From Sphaeroforma sirkka (taxonomy: Eukaryota; Opisthokonta; Ichthyosporea; Ichthyophonida): a stretch of DNA of 44,523 nt. The translations under genes and the position numbers were made by a program. Each line of letters opens with the position of its first letter. The first letter of the stretch is position 1. The stretch lies in contig LUCW03000642.1 in assembly GCA_001586965.3 (NCBI GenBank), positions 12,501-57,023 of the forward strand, given 5' to 3'. Below, one piece after another: positions 1 to 8,815 of the stretch. The notes under the pieces are model-generated. The model made no database searches, was not told the origin of the DNA, and saw only the letters and a program-made list of their open reading frames with translations.

Positions 1-168
1 CTCATGTTATGGGCCCCAATGCCTATCAATAAGTCATGTAGCTTAGTCGACGCACCAACAAGTATGCCTACAGACTCCCTCATTCAGCACCGTGTGAGGC
101 TGCCTCGCTCTGATCTCATCACACAGGAAGATTGTGCGCGTCCGATGCACACGTGTGTAAACCTTTGA
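1..168 (+). CDS. possible 3' end of an unrecognised protein gene
   Basis: A frame open from base 1 runs 55 codons and ends at TGA 166-168. An AATAAA lies at 210-215, about 42 bases after the stop, which is a plausible poly(A) signal position. The residues are varied (for example LVDAPTSMPTDSLIQHRVRL) and match no family I recognise. The gene would be convergent with the zinc-finger gene, whose stop is at 529-531, leaving only about 360 bp between the two stop codons. A 55-codon open frame in moderately GC-rich DNA can arise by chance, so this is a weak call. Confidence 0.25.
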   Translation, partial: LMLWAPMPINKSCSLVDAPTSMPTDSLIQHRVRLPRSDLITQEDCARPMHTCVNL

Positions 169-528
169 TTGTCGTCTCAATCATATGTATCCCGTATGGA
201 ATCTTTGTCAATAAACCCCCAGGCCGTGAGACGGGCAATGCAACTGTCTTCACGTGCCTGTACATAAACCTCTGTGCCACCTAGTTTCTACCGCGTAGTG
301 TCTGCCAGATAAAAGTCCGCGGAATGCCCCTCGTCACACCCCACAACGTTGTACTGGAACACCGGGCCGCCAATGCATCATAAAAACCTGCACGAACAAC
401 ATGTATCGAACATGCACGTGGAACCATATATACAAGTGCACAACCCATGAAACTACACACAAGTGCACGTGGGACAGGCCACCATCCGCACCCGCCTCTC
501 TAGTCGTCAAACGCCACGCCTGCCCCGC
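169..528. other. intergenic, 3' side of the zinc-finger gene
   Basis: No protein frame of interest was seen. It would hold the 3' UTR of the minus-strand zinc-finger gene and possibly of a plus-strand gene ending at 168. The AATAAA at 210-215 is on the plus strand; no AATAAA was found on the minus strand downstream of 529. Confidence 0.5.
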
Positions 529-3500
529 TCAGATGATGCGAGCGTCCGCCGAGTGCTTCTTAAGCATGTGGTTGGCCAGGGTCGAGTCCTTGAGATACTC
601 CTTACCACAGCCAGCCACGGTGCATACAAACTTGTGCTCATCAATCTCCTCGCCACCCTCGCCTACTTGGCTGGTGTGCTTCTTGGAGTGGCTCTTGAGG
701 CGGGCGCTGGATGCGTAAGTCTTGTCACAGTTGTCGTACGTGCAGATGTAGGGCCTGTCACGCGCGTGCGTGATCATGTGGATCTTGCGCTCGTACCAGG
801 TGGCAAATTTATCCTGGCACGTCCCAAAGGTACACGTAAACGGCTTGGCGCCGCTGCCCTTGGAGTGAATCGGCAAATGCTCCGTCAGCAGCTGATTGCT
901 GATGAACGTGCGCGAGCATCCGTCCCAGGTACACTTGTACAACTCCAACCCGTGCACGCCCTTGAAATGCTGCTCCAGTTCAGACTCCAGCGCAAACCCG
1001 AGCCCACAGCCGGGCACGGTGCAGGCCACCATCTCCCCCGTGTGAGTGCGGAAGTGCGCCAGTAAGTTAGTAGACGAGCTGAACTTCTCCTGGCAGCCAT
1101 CCCACGGGCACAGATACTTGCCGCGGGACTTGCCTTTCTTGGATGCCGGCGCCGGCGCCGGCGCCGCGGCCGCAAGCTGCTGCATACCCATATTCGGGTT
1201 GTTGGCGATTAATTTGGCGCGGGAAACGGGGCCTACCTCCTTGCTGTGATCGCCGATGATGGTGCCGCCAAACGAGGCGTCGTGCATGCGCATGTGTTCG
1301 GCCAGAGAGTCCTGTGACTGGAAGCGTTGATCCGCACAGCCCTGCCAAGAGCACGTGAGCAGGCCCTTGTCGGTGTGCCAGCGCATGTGCACGTTGAGGT
1401 TGAAGCGGCTTGAGAACTTGTCCTCACAGCCCTCGACCTGGCAGGGGAAGGTGCGCTCGCCCGAGTGTTTGCGCGTGTGCACGGTCAGTTCGCTCTTGGT
1501 CACAAAGCTTTTACCGCAGCCCTCCCATGTGCAGGGATACGGGTGGCTCTCGCCGGTATGTTCACGGTTATGCGCCGTGAGACGCGACTTGTACCAGAAC
1601 CGCTTGCCACAGCCCTCCCACGTGCAGGCCAGGGGCCCTTCGCTCGAGTGCTTCTGCAGATGGTACTTGAGCGCATACGCACTGCTGTACACCTTATGAC
1701 ACCCCTCCCACGTACACGGGAACTGTCCCTTTGGCTTTAAGGCTTGGTCGATGGTGCCGTCGGCGCCGGTCAGGGTACCGTTGGCCTCGGCTGCAGCACG
1801 CTCGTGGGCGCGGGTGTGGTCGGTGAAATCGGTCTTGTACCAGAACCGGCCGCCGCACCCGTCCTCGGGGCAAATAAGCGGCCCTGGGGTGTTGTGCTTC
1901 TCCACGTGGTACTTGAGCGCGTACGCATTGCCATACACCTTGTTGCACCCCTCCCATACACAGGGATGCTCGACCCTCTCCTTGCCTGAGGCGGCCTTGC
2001 CCCGGCCCCCCTTGCTGGGGACCATGGTCAAAGCCATGCCACCGTTCTTGCCGTTCTTCTTGCCCATGGACCCGTTGGCGTTGTTGTTGTTATTGTTGCC
2101 ATTCTTGAGTTCGGACAGCATCAAGGCATTGCTCCCCAGGGTCTGCGCGGCGTTGTTCTGCTGTGCGTGTGAGCGTGTGTGATTGGTGAGCTCATTTTTG
2201 TACCAGAATCGCATGTTACACCCGTCCCAAGAACATACGAGGGGACCGGGCTGTTCGTGACGTTCCAAATGATACTTGAGTAGATACATGTTACTGTATT
2301 CCTTCTTGCAACCCTCCCATGTACAAGGAAACTTTTGTGTATTTGCATTCGCGCTTGGTTGGTCTTTACTGTTCTTCCCGTTGGGGTCTGCCTGTGTACG
2401 CGTTTGTGCATGTGTGTATGTATGTATGTATACCAATTTGAGTGCATCGTACTCGCTTCTAATATTGTGCATATCGAATGAACTAAGCCTATCTAACTCT
2501 ACCACATTTCGCACATCAGAGGTATCAATAATTCGCGTTCCACTCTGCAGTTCCTGAAGAGGAATTAATAATCAGGAACTTCGATTGTGTGGTAAATACT
2601 GGACACCTACACCTACACACATAACACTCAGGCGGATACACACACATGACACTCAGGCGGATACACACACAACAGAACAACCAATCAAACTTACCTGGTC
2701 GGCATGCATAGCAAACTGATGGTCGGACAGGTCATTCTTGTACCAGAACTTCTGCGTACACCCATCGAATGGGCATGCCAGGGGACCCTCAGTGTTGTGC
2801 TTCTCTATGTGGTACTTGAGAGCGTACGCATTCGCGTACTTGCGTTGACAACCCTCCACGGTGCATGCAAAACTGGGCTTTTCTTTCTTGTCCTTGTTGC
2901 CCTTCTTCCCGGCATCATTCGGGTCCCAGGCAGCGGCAAGAGCCTCCTGCTGAGCCTTTCCTTTCTTCTGCTTCTTGGCCATCGCATCGGCGTTGGCGTT
3001 AACATCGCCGATATTCATCTGCATACCCATATCCTGCATATTCATCGTACTGCCTCCGTGCACAATGCTTCTATCGAGCCCCACACCATTGCCTTCGTCA
3101 TACGCACCACCTCCCATGTCAGACTGCTGGTTGTGTGCACGCTTGTTGGAATTTGCGCCCGGTTGTGGACTGGCATCGCGTCCCCCATCCCCGCTCTCTC
3201 CGCCGTTCTCCTTGCTCCGTTTCCATGGGAACATGCTCTTCTGTGTTCCGGCATCGCCCGCAATCAAATTCTGCACCTGTTGCAGCGAGTTCTGCTTAGC
3301 TCCTGATGGCTGGCTCCATCCCGTTGTGCGCTGTTGGTCATACGCTGGGTGTGAGTATCCCTGGTCATACGTTCCGTACCCTCCCTGACCCCCTACGAAT
3401 CCTCCTTGACCTCCGGCAAAGTCTGCTTGGCTCCCAGTAAAGCCCGATCCACTCGCGAAATTGCCCCCGGCTCCTACGGAAAAGCCAGGATTGTTAGCAC

Positions 3501-3858
3501 CACCGGCGAAGCTCTGCTTCCGCGACGACGAGAAGCCTGAGGGGTTAGCACCAAAGCCAGCCTGGCCGGAAGAAAACCCTGGAGAAAACCCTGATTGACC
3601 GCCGGTAAATCCTCCCGGCGAAAACCCTTGTGCGGCGGGGAATCCGCTCTGAGGCGCTGTGAACTGGCCCTGTCCCCCACCGAACCCAGAGCCCCCGGCG
3701 AAATTTTGCCCTCCCGAGAAACCCTGGCCGGTACCATAGTTGCTCCCGTACCCTCCCGCTTTACTACTGCTGTAGTTGTTGCCACCGGAATAGCCAGACT
3801 CGCCAGGTAGTCGCCGGTCTAAACCATAGGCTGACGGTGCGGAGGGATTGGGGTGCAT
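529..3858 (-). CDS. 17-finger C2H2 zinc-finger protein with Gly/Phe-rich N terminus, two exons
   Basis: Probable sequence-specific DNA- or RNA-binding nuclear protein of about 1062 residues. Exon 1 is 3858-2695 (388 codons) and exon 2 is 2553-529 (674 codons plus TGA). They are joined in phase 0 by a 141-bp intron with donor CAG/GTAAGT and acceptor CTCTTCAG/GAA. The start ATG at 3858 has an in-frame TAG a few codons upstream. Residues about 20-185 are Gly/Phe/Ser/Gln-rich with repeated GF, FGGG and GGQ motifs. Fingers 1 and 2 (C332-H385) end exon 1; the second has H-x4-H. Exon 2 holds 15 more, from about residue 465 to 1056, most of the form C-x4-C-x12-H-x3-H with a WEGC or WDGC start as in TFIIIA-type fingers. 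A Pro/Ala linker follows finger 11. Fingers 1-8 are four copies of one two-finger module. The gene is GC-rich compared with everything to its right. Target unknown; TFIIIA itself has nine fingers, so this is not a simple orthologue. Confidence 0.9.
2554..2694 (-). other. spliceosomal intron of the zinc-finger gene
   Basis: On the minus strand the donor reads GACCAG/GTAAGT, a near-perfect consensus. The acceptor is a short pyrimidine run, CCTCTTCAG/GAACTG, with CTGATTATTAAT just upstream as a possible branch region. Length 141 bp, phase 0. Both flanking frames are open and finger-coding, and the exon 1 frame stops soon after the donor without finger sequence. The intron contains two tandem copies of a ~25-bp unit rich in CACACA (plus-strand 2626-2672). 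A second in-phase acceptor (ACACAG/GCA near 2393) would shorten exon 2 but lacks a pyrimidine tract. Confidence 0.8.
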
Positions 3859-3915
3859 GCGCTTGGCGGGGCGCGGAGGTTGGCTTTCCTATATGTCATG
3901 TCGATGGGAATGTCA

Positions 3916-3930
3916 AGGGTTAGGGTTAGG
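3916..3930. promoter_or_regulatory. telomere-like TTAGGG repeats upstream of the zinc-finger gene
   Basis: Two and a half TTAGGG units (AGGGTTAGGGTTAGG) lie 58-72 bp upstream of the start codon of the zinc-finger gene. On the coding strand they read CCTAACCCTAACCCT. The same motif is known as a telo-box in promoters of plant and some protist housekeeping genes; a regulatory role here is inference from position only. The tract is far too short to be telomeric sequence. Confidence 0.35.
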
Positions 3931-4524
3931 AAGAGTATGGTGAGTCCGGAAAACGAGGAACGAACGAACTGATTTGTGTGAACGGTGTTTAGAATGCACT
4001 TGTTCAGTGAAGGCGCACTGGCAGGTGAAGTACACGCCATGCGTACCCTCTTGCGTGCCCTCTGAGAGAGTCGATTGGTGAAGCAGACGCAGTATTGGTA
4101 GCCTGTAAAGTGTTTTAAACAAAAATGCGGCCGTATGATGACTCCACTATCCGAAGCTGATAAACAGCTAATATGATATTTTTTTAGGATAGAGTATAAT
4201 ATACCGGTATTATTTGCGAAAACGAAGATTCATGCTACAAGGTCGCGAAACTCATAGACAACGCAAGTATAAACTTGGCTACGAAAACTGTAGAGATGAT
4301 AACCTGAACTATTCAACAGTGAGAAATGGTTTACTAAACATTATGCACGCACACTCCGACCGTGACGAATTCTGACATTTCACTAAACGAGATGAATCTC
4401 TGGACATTCGAACAACCACACAACCACACATTCACAGCAATACGCAGTAGTATGCGTTACGATGTTGGAAGACTCTTCATAAAATAGCGCTCAAGCATGC
4501 ATACAGGAACACCAGCTCTCATAC

Positions 4525-4644
4525 CTGACACTCGCGTGAGCAATAAGGTCTCTTCCGCAACGGGCACATGATGGTAGCACTGCGCCCGCAAAGGTCGCAC
4601 AGTGGATTCTCCATAGTGAGACCGGTTGCTTGCTTATCACAAAG
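4525..4644 (-). CDS. exon with a MYND-like zinc finger (partial gene)
   Basis: A 120-bp phase-0 exon is bounded by a strong acceptor (TTTTTTTTGCTTCTCCAG/CTT) and a donor (TGTCAG/GTATGA). The exon encodes a compact Cys cluster: C-D-L-C, then seven residues, then C-P, then YCSRECQ. The YCS-x2-CQ ending is typical of MYND fingers, protein-protein interaction modules that bind Pro-rich partners; zf-HIT fingers are an alternative. One expected Cys of the second CxxC is an Arg in CPLRKRPYC, so metal binding may be incomplete. An ATG at 4614 could be the true start, giving 30 codons before the intron. I could not find the following exon, which should carry the W-x2-H part of the finger. It lies about 670 bp upstream of the zinc-finger gene on the same strand. 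Confidence 0.45.
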
Positions 4645-4649
4645 CTGGA

Positions 4650-7350
4650 GAAGCAAAAAAAATAGAACAAGCCTTAGTCGTTCTTATGTTGTAACAGTAC
4701 AGTTGGGTTGCAGATGCAGCCCTTCCGACTGTAAGCTTGAAGCCGATGCTGATGTGTCAGCACGTCTTCGGATCAGATCTCCTGACTGATCTACTTCACG
4801 CGGTAAAAGGATCCACGTCAACAAGGCAATCTTCGATGTGCTGCAAGAAATCCACGTATTAGGAGTGTGTCTCGTAAACAAACCACAAGATGCCGATATG
4901 TTAGCAACGGAGCGGCAGACGTAACCCTCGACCCTCGGCTTTTTTGAAACAACTCTTAAATGATGGTGCTTGACGAAGTTTTATCGAAACAAAGTAAATA
5001 TTCTGAAATGCATTTCGCTGTGAGAGCTACGTTTCAACAGAAAAAATACTGTTGAGCAAACGAAAAAATACGGAAAAATCGCGCACACAGTTCGAGTATA
5101 TTTCGGAAATTACAGTCAAAGTTGAGTCAAGGACGGCCCCTGTGTGTTTTTTTATCTCCGAATGTGAAATAATATTGAGTGGTGTGTCCGTTGGCTATTT
5201 TTTTTTATTTTCACCGTCCGCTTTGATTTAAAAATAGATCTAGGGCTCCGGAGTCGAGTGAGACCACCTACCACCGTTTATTTTTAGAAATACGACTATT
5301 TTTGGTACGGATATTGAGAAAAAAACTAAAACCGGCACACATCCGACATCTATTTTTTTGCAAATAGTTTACAACTTTTTCTATTTGAAACAAATATTTA
5401 TTTTAAAAATTAATAGGCAAGTTCCCTCCAGCTCCTGACCGTCCAGAGGCCTGTCTTCTTTTTTTTGCAACAAATCTCGGTATTTTTTTGAAATCGAAAT
5501 GTTGTTTTTCTCAACAAAATGTTGTTTTTTTGAAGGAATCTAGTAAATATTTATATAGTATGACTTTGTTCATAATCGGCGTTGTGGTTTTTTTGTGGAA
5601 AATTTATGAGCAAACTATGTTTTTGGAAATCAACATCTGGTTTATATTGCCGGCTGCTGCTCTACTATAATCCACTAGTAAATATTTATCCACCTCCATA
5701 TTATTTATGTTTTTTTACTATTTTTTTTAGGTTTATTTTGGTCAAGTTCTCAACAAATGACGACACTTTGATAAACCACCAACAATTTATGTTTTTAAAC
5801 CCACCCATAGCCAACCTATGAGGCTATGACCAGTCCACCACCAAAAAAAAATCGTTAAAAAAAAATTTACTGTTTATTTATCGAAATCATCACAGTTTCA
5901 CTTTATGTACTTTATTCCTCTTGAAACAATGAAACGACTGCAAACACTGCAAACCACTGCAAAAAGTGAAAGCAAGCACTCTGTTCGCTCCTCTCCATTT
6001 GACCAAAAAAATATCAAGCACTCATCCAGACTCCCCCAGTCTTCGACATGCACGGATTTATTACCTATTTATTTTTTGCTGTTATTTTTAATATTATTGT
6101 TTTTTCTTAATCTCATATGTAAATAGCCGTCTGAACATTGAACAATATTATAAATAAATCAATATATCGTTTTTTGAGCAAAAAAATATTAAATCCTCAA
6201 TGTACAACACGACAATACATACTAAAATATACCTTACGCTACACTAACAATTCTACAGTCTATACAATACACAATTTATATTGCAGACTACTGTCTACCA
6301 CACTAGAGAGTGGATATTGAGGTTGATACATTCTACATACTAAATTCAGTTTACGTTCCACACTAATTCTAGCACATATATACTAATGGTCCAGGATTAC
6401 ACCCTATAACGAGATCAATATGATTGATATATACTTTGTTTAATCTGCATCACATGATGTACATTCTAGTACTGAAAATATAGTCAAACAGATGTAACAA
6501 TGGGCAATGAAACCTAACAGAAACACAATATGAAACACTAAAGTCACTGTACTACATATACACACACTGCTCTAAAAAAAATAGCAGCTCATGTAACATT
6601 AGATCACACGTACCATCTGGTCTAAAGCCCTCAACCCGACATTGGCGGTAAACTCGGCATACTTTCGACGTTAAGCGAGTTGCTGCGTCTGCCGATTGGT
6701 ATGTTGAACAGATAAATGTCGACCATATCTAGATGTCGATCTCAATCCCAGCCTATCTACATGATCCCGCCAAAGACACATCCGTTATCGGACCTCGTGA
6801 TGACCACATAATAAAACTCCACAAGCCGCATCCGATCCGTGCCTATTATCGCTAAAACTGAAAGATGTCCGATCTCCAGGACCTTAAATCCCAAACCTGT
6901 GCACCTCTAAATGAAGGCACACCCAACACCATCCGATTTGGCTCCACAAGCCTGCCTGTCCCGCCAGCAAAATGACCGCGACCAAAGACGCCCAAGGTAA
7001 GGGGACCCGCAAAACCGAGCCAAAAAAAACATACCCCCGACCGCACCAGATTCACAACCCTTACTGCAGCCGCCAGTACCCATACACCTTTTGACGAAAG
7101 TGATGGGCCGCTCGAGGCCCGACAAAACTATTCACGAAATAGATGGCATAACTCTGGTATGGCTCTTTTTCGGGCAATTTTCATTACCGGCAAGCCTTCA
7201 TCCCAACCAGTACTTGAAAATTACTGGCACGCCTAATCACTCCTCAATCGCCAATATTACTTTTAGTATCTCCCGTCCAAACCAATTTCTCAACCAAATC
7301 GCCACTAGAGCTCCACTAGTATTGCCGATATTCTTCCTATACCGAGAAAA
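4650..7350. other. AT-rich stretch without recognisable gene
   Basis: Mostly A/T-rich, with many T and A homopolymer runs between 5150 and 6320. Short open frames here are low-complexity or Asn/Ile/Phe-rich and look like chance. 6600-7100 is more GC-rich with no open frame of any length. A minus-strand acceptor-like site near 4845 is followed by a short frame ending in TGA, a possible terminal exon too short to call. Confidence 0.5.
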
Positions 7351-7355
7351 AAATT

Positions 7356-7433
7356 ATTCCGAGCCAAGGTTCGAACTTGGGGCCCTCAGGTTTAGCAGCC
7401 AACAGGGTTACCACTGAGCCAGTTACCGCTGGT
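7356..7433 (-). pseudogene. tRNA-like sequence A (A box and B box, no acceptor stem)
   Basis: On the minus strand it has a good A box (TGGCTCAGTGG, 7421-7411) and B box (GTTCGAACC, 7376-7368). A perfect T arm has a five-base stem, CCAAG/CTTGG, around TTCGAAC. The 5' end does not pair with the CTCGGAA that should be the 3' acceptor strand, and the anticodon stem is weak. It is therefore a tRNA-derived relic or the head of a SINE-like repeat, not a working tRNA gene. It ends 16 bp from the 5' end of the LTR at 7449 and closely matches tRNA-like sequence B at 8741-8815. Confidence 0.55.
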
Positions 7434-7448
7434 GAAGTGGGTACAACC

Positions 7449-8040
7449 TGTAGAAATACGGCCTCCGGTCAGTCTAAAATATCAAGATCAATTGAGATAA
7501 TACATTGGTTTTTATTTGTATTTTAAATAATTTAGTACAAGCTCTTTTTCCAATTTTTCCAAAGTGTTCTAAATTCACTTTGATGGCTCCAATAGCCTGA
7601 GTATTTGGTATGACTCATCTACTTGGACCTATTTGAGATATTAGTAGATGTAGGATTTTATAAACCAAATTTTATAATCTCCAAACTACTACTTGATTTT
7701 GGTCCTCACGCCAATCTCCAAAATCCAATAAGTCTTTTTCTTTTTTTAACTTTTCTTCAGATGGAACTTTATTTATATCAGCTAATGTATTAACGTGACT
7801 TACGTTATTATGTCTATTTACAAATTAGGCAAGTGGTCATGAACACTTAGTACTTCTAGTGAAATTTATTCAATAAAGAACAGCTAGAGCTACGCCCTGT
7901 GTGATCGAGGATATTTAGGCTCTTAACAAGAGGCAGTCCCGATCATTCTTACACAAGCTACCACTGCTAAATCCTAACTGACTAAATTGTATTTTAGTTT
8001 AATATAGTTTGAACCCTAGTAATTTCCATCGAAGTTTACA
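7449..8040 (+). repeat. 5' LTR of element 1
   Basis: 592 bp, starting TGTAGAAAT and ending TTTACA (TG...CA). The limits were set by comparison with an inverted copy at 41267-41865, which matches along the whole length with scattered substitutions and small indels. It contains AATAAA near 7872, a probable poly(A) signal. No obvious primer-binding site starting TGG follows the 3' end. Confidence 0.8.
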
Positions 8041-8119
8041 TATTTTTCAGTTATTTAGTAGTTACAGTAGTGTACTGCTTCTAGACTGTCTCACATCGAT
8101 TTACTATCCAGCAAATACT

Positions 8120-8740
8120 ATGGCTAAGGGTACTTCTAAAGGCAAGGGAGCCGCTAGCTCTAGGCCTGCTAAGCCTGCCGAGGTTCCTGAGGTCCCTGTG
8201 GAAACACCTAGCCTGTCTGGAGTTGAGCCTGCCGAGGATACTGTTGGGGAAGCAAATTCTGAGGTTGGTACAGAGGATTATTCTGAGGAGGTATCTACTA
8301 CCGTGGAAAGGCTCGCCAGCGTCCGTGTATCACCTAGGAGTAAAGCTCAGGACCCCAGCTTGCCCCCTGACCACGTGCCGTCAAATATTGAGGATAAACG
8401 TCGAAAGGTTGGAAAATTCGTGGATACGAATGTCGGGGGCATTATAACTCCACATCTAAAGGACACTCCAGCACAAATCCGGAGTGAAAAGGAAGTATTG
8501 GACCTGTCCGAGAATTTCAGTTTCGCCATCGATGAAGAAGCCATTCCATTCAGCTCAAATCTTGGGGCCGAAGCTGAGGACGCCATAACTCGACAACGAG
8601 TGGTTGGATCCTCTCAATCTCGACGCCAATTGAACCGCACTGAAGCGCGCTTGAAGGAGCTAGCGGCAGCAGCAGTTGTGAACCCCTCTATCGTGTCCCA
8701 CTTGGCTGATATTCTTCCTATACCGAAGAAGACGAAATAA
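8120..8740 (+). CDS. element 1 ORF1, Lys/Pro/Glu-rich protein (gag N-terminal part or accessory)
   Basis: 206 codons from ATG 8120, 80 bp after the LTR. The frame is open further upstream to 8009, but that part lies in the LTR end, so the 8120 start is preferred. The N terminus is Lys/Ser/Ala/Pro-rich (MAKGTSKGKGAASSRPAKPA), followed by an acidic stretch and a basic patch, and it ends IPKKTK. No domain is recognised. Its place before the gag frame suggests a matrix-like or nucleic-acid-binding Gag segment. The stop (8738-8740) abuts an antisense tRNA-like sequence, and the next ORF begins 46 bp later in another frame. Confidence 0.6.
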   Translation: MAKGTSKGKGAASSRPAKPAEVPEVPVETPSLSGVEPAEDTVGEANSEVGTEDYSEEVSTTVERLASVRVSPRSKAQDPSLPPDHVPSNIEDKRRKVGKFVDTNVGGIITPHLKDTPAQIRSEKEVLDLSENFSFAIDEEAIPFSSNLGAEAEDAITRQRVVGSSQSRRQLNRTEARLKELAAAAVVNPSIVSHLADILPIPKKTK

Positions 8741-8815
8741 TTCGGGCCGAGTTTTGAACCCGAGACCTACTGGTTGACCAGCCAGTATGTTTACCACTAA
8801 GCCAGTTACCACTGG
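8741..8815 (-). pseudogene. tRNA-like sequence B inside element 1
   Basis: Minus-strand sequence closely similar to tRNA-like A at 7356-7433. It shares CCAG(C/T)GGTAACTGG, an A box (TGGCTTAGTGG) and a B-box-like GGGTTCAAAAC. It has a clear six-base anticodon-type stem, TACTGG/CCAGTA, with an eight-base loop, and a T arm with two wobble pairs. The acceptor stem does not form, as in copy A. It fills the gap between ORF1 and the gag frame, and the first ATG of gag (8787) lies inside it. Confidence 0.5.

Noticed and set aside
463..1065. Plus-strand 200-codon frame, with a similar one at 2704-3306
   Set aside because: Both are antisense to zinc-finger coding DNA; repeated finger codons keep the opposite strand open.
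3916..3930. TTAGGG repeats as a chromosome end
   Set aside because: Only two and a half units, with unique sequence on both sides.
4684..4881. Minus-strand 65-codon frame and an acceptor-like site near 4845
   Set aside because: The frame looks like chance. The acceptor followed by a 14-codon frame ending in TGA is too short to support a gene end without transcript data.
5488..6320. Several plus-strand frames of 60-80 codons
   Set aside because: Phe/Leu/Ile/Tyr-rich translations of very AT-rich DNA with T homopolymers; no domain.
7449..8740. Reading the two tRNA-like copies as a target-site duplication around a 1.3-kb insert
   Set aside because: They are ~75-78 bp and differ at many positions, and the LTR boundary is set independently by the inverted copy at 41267-41865.
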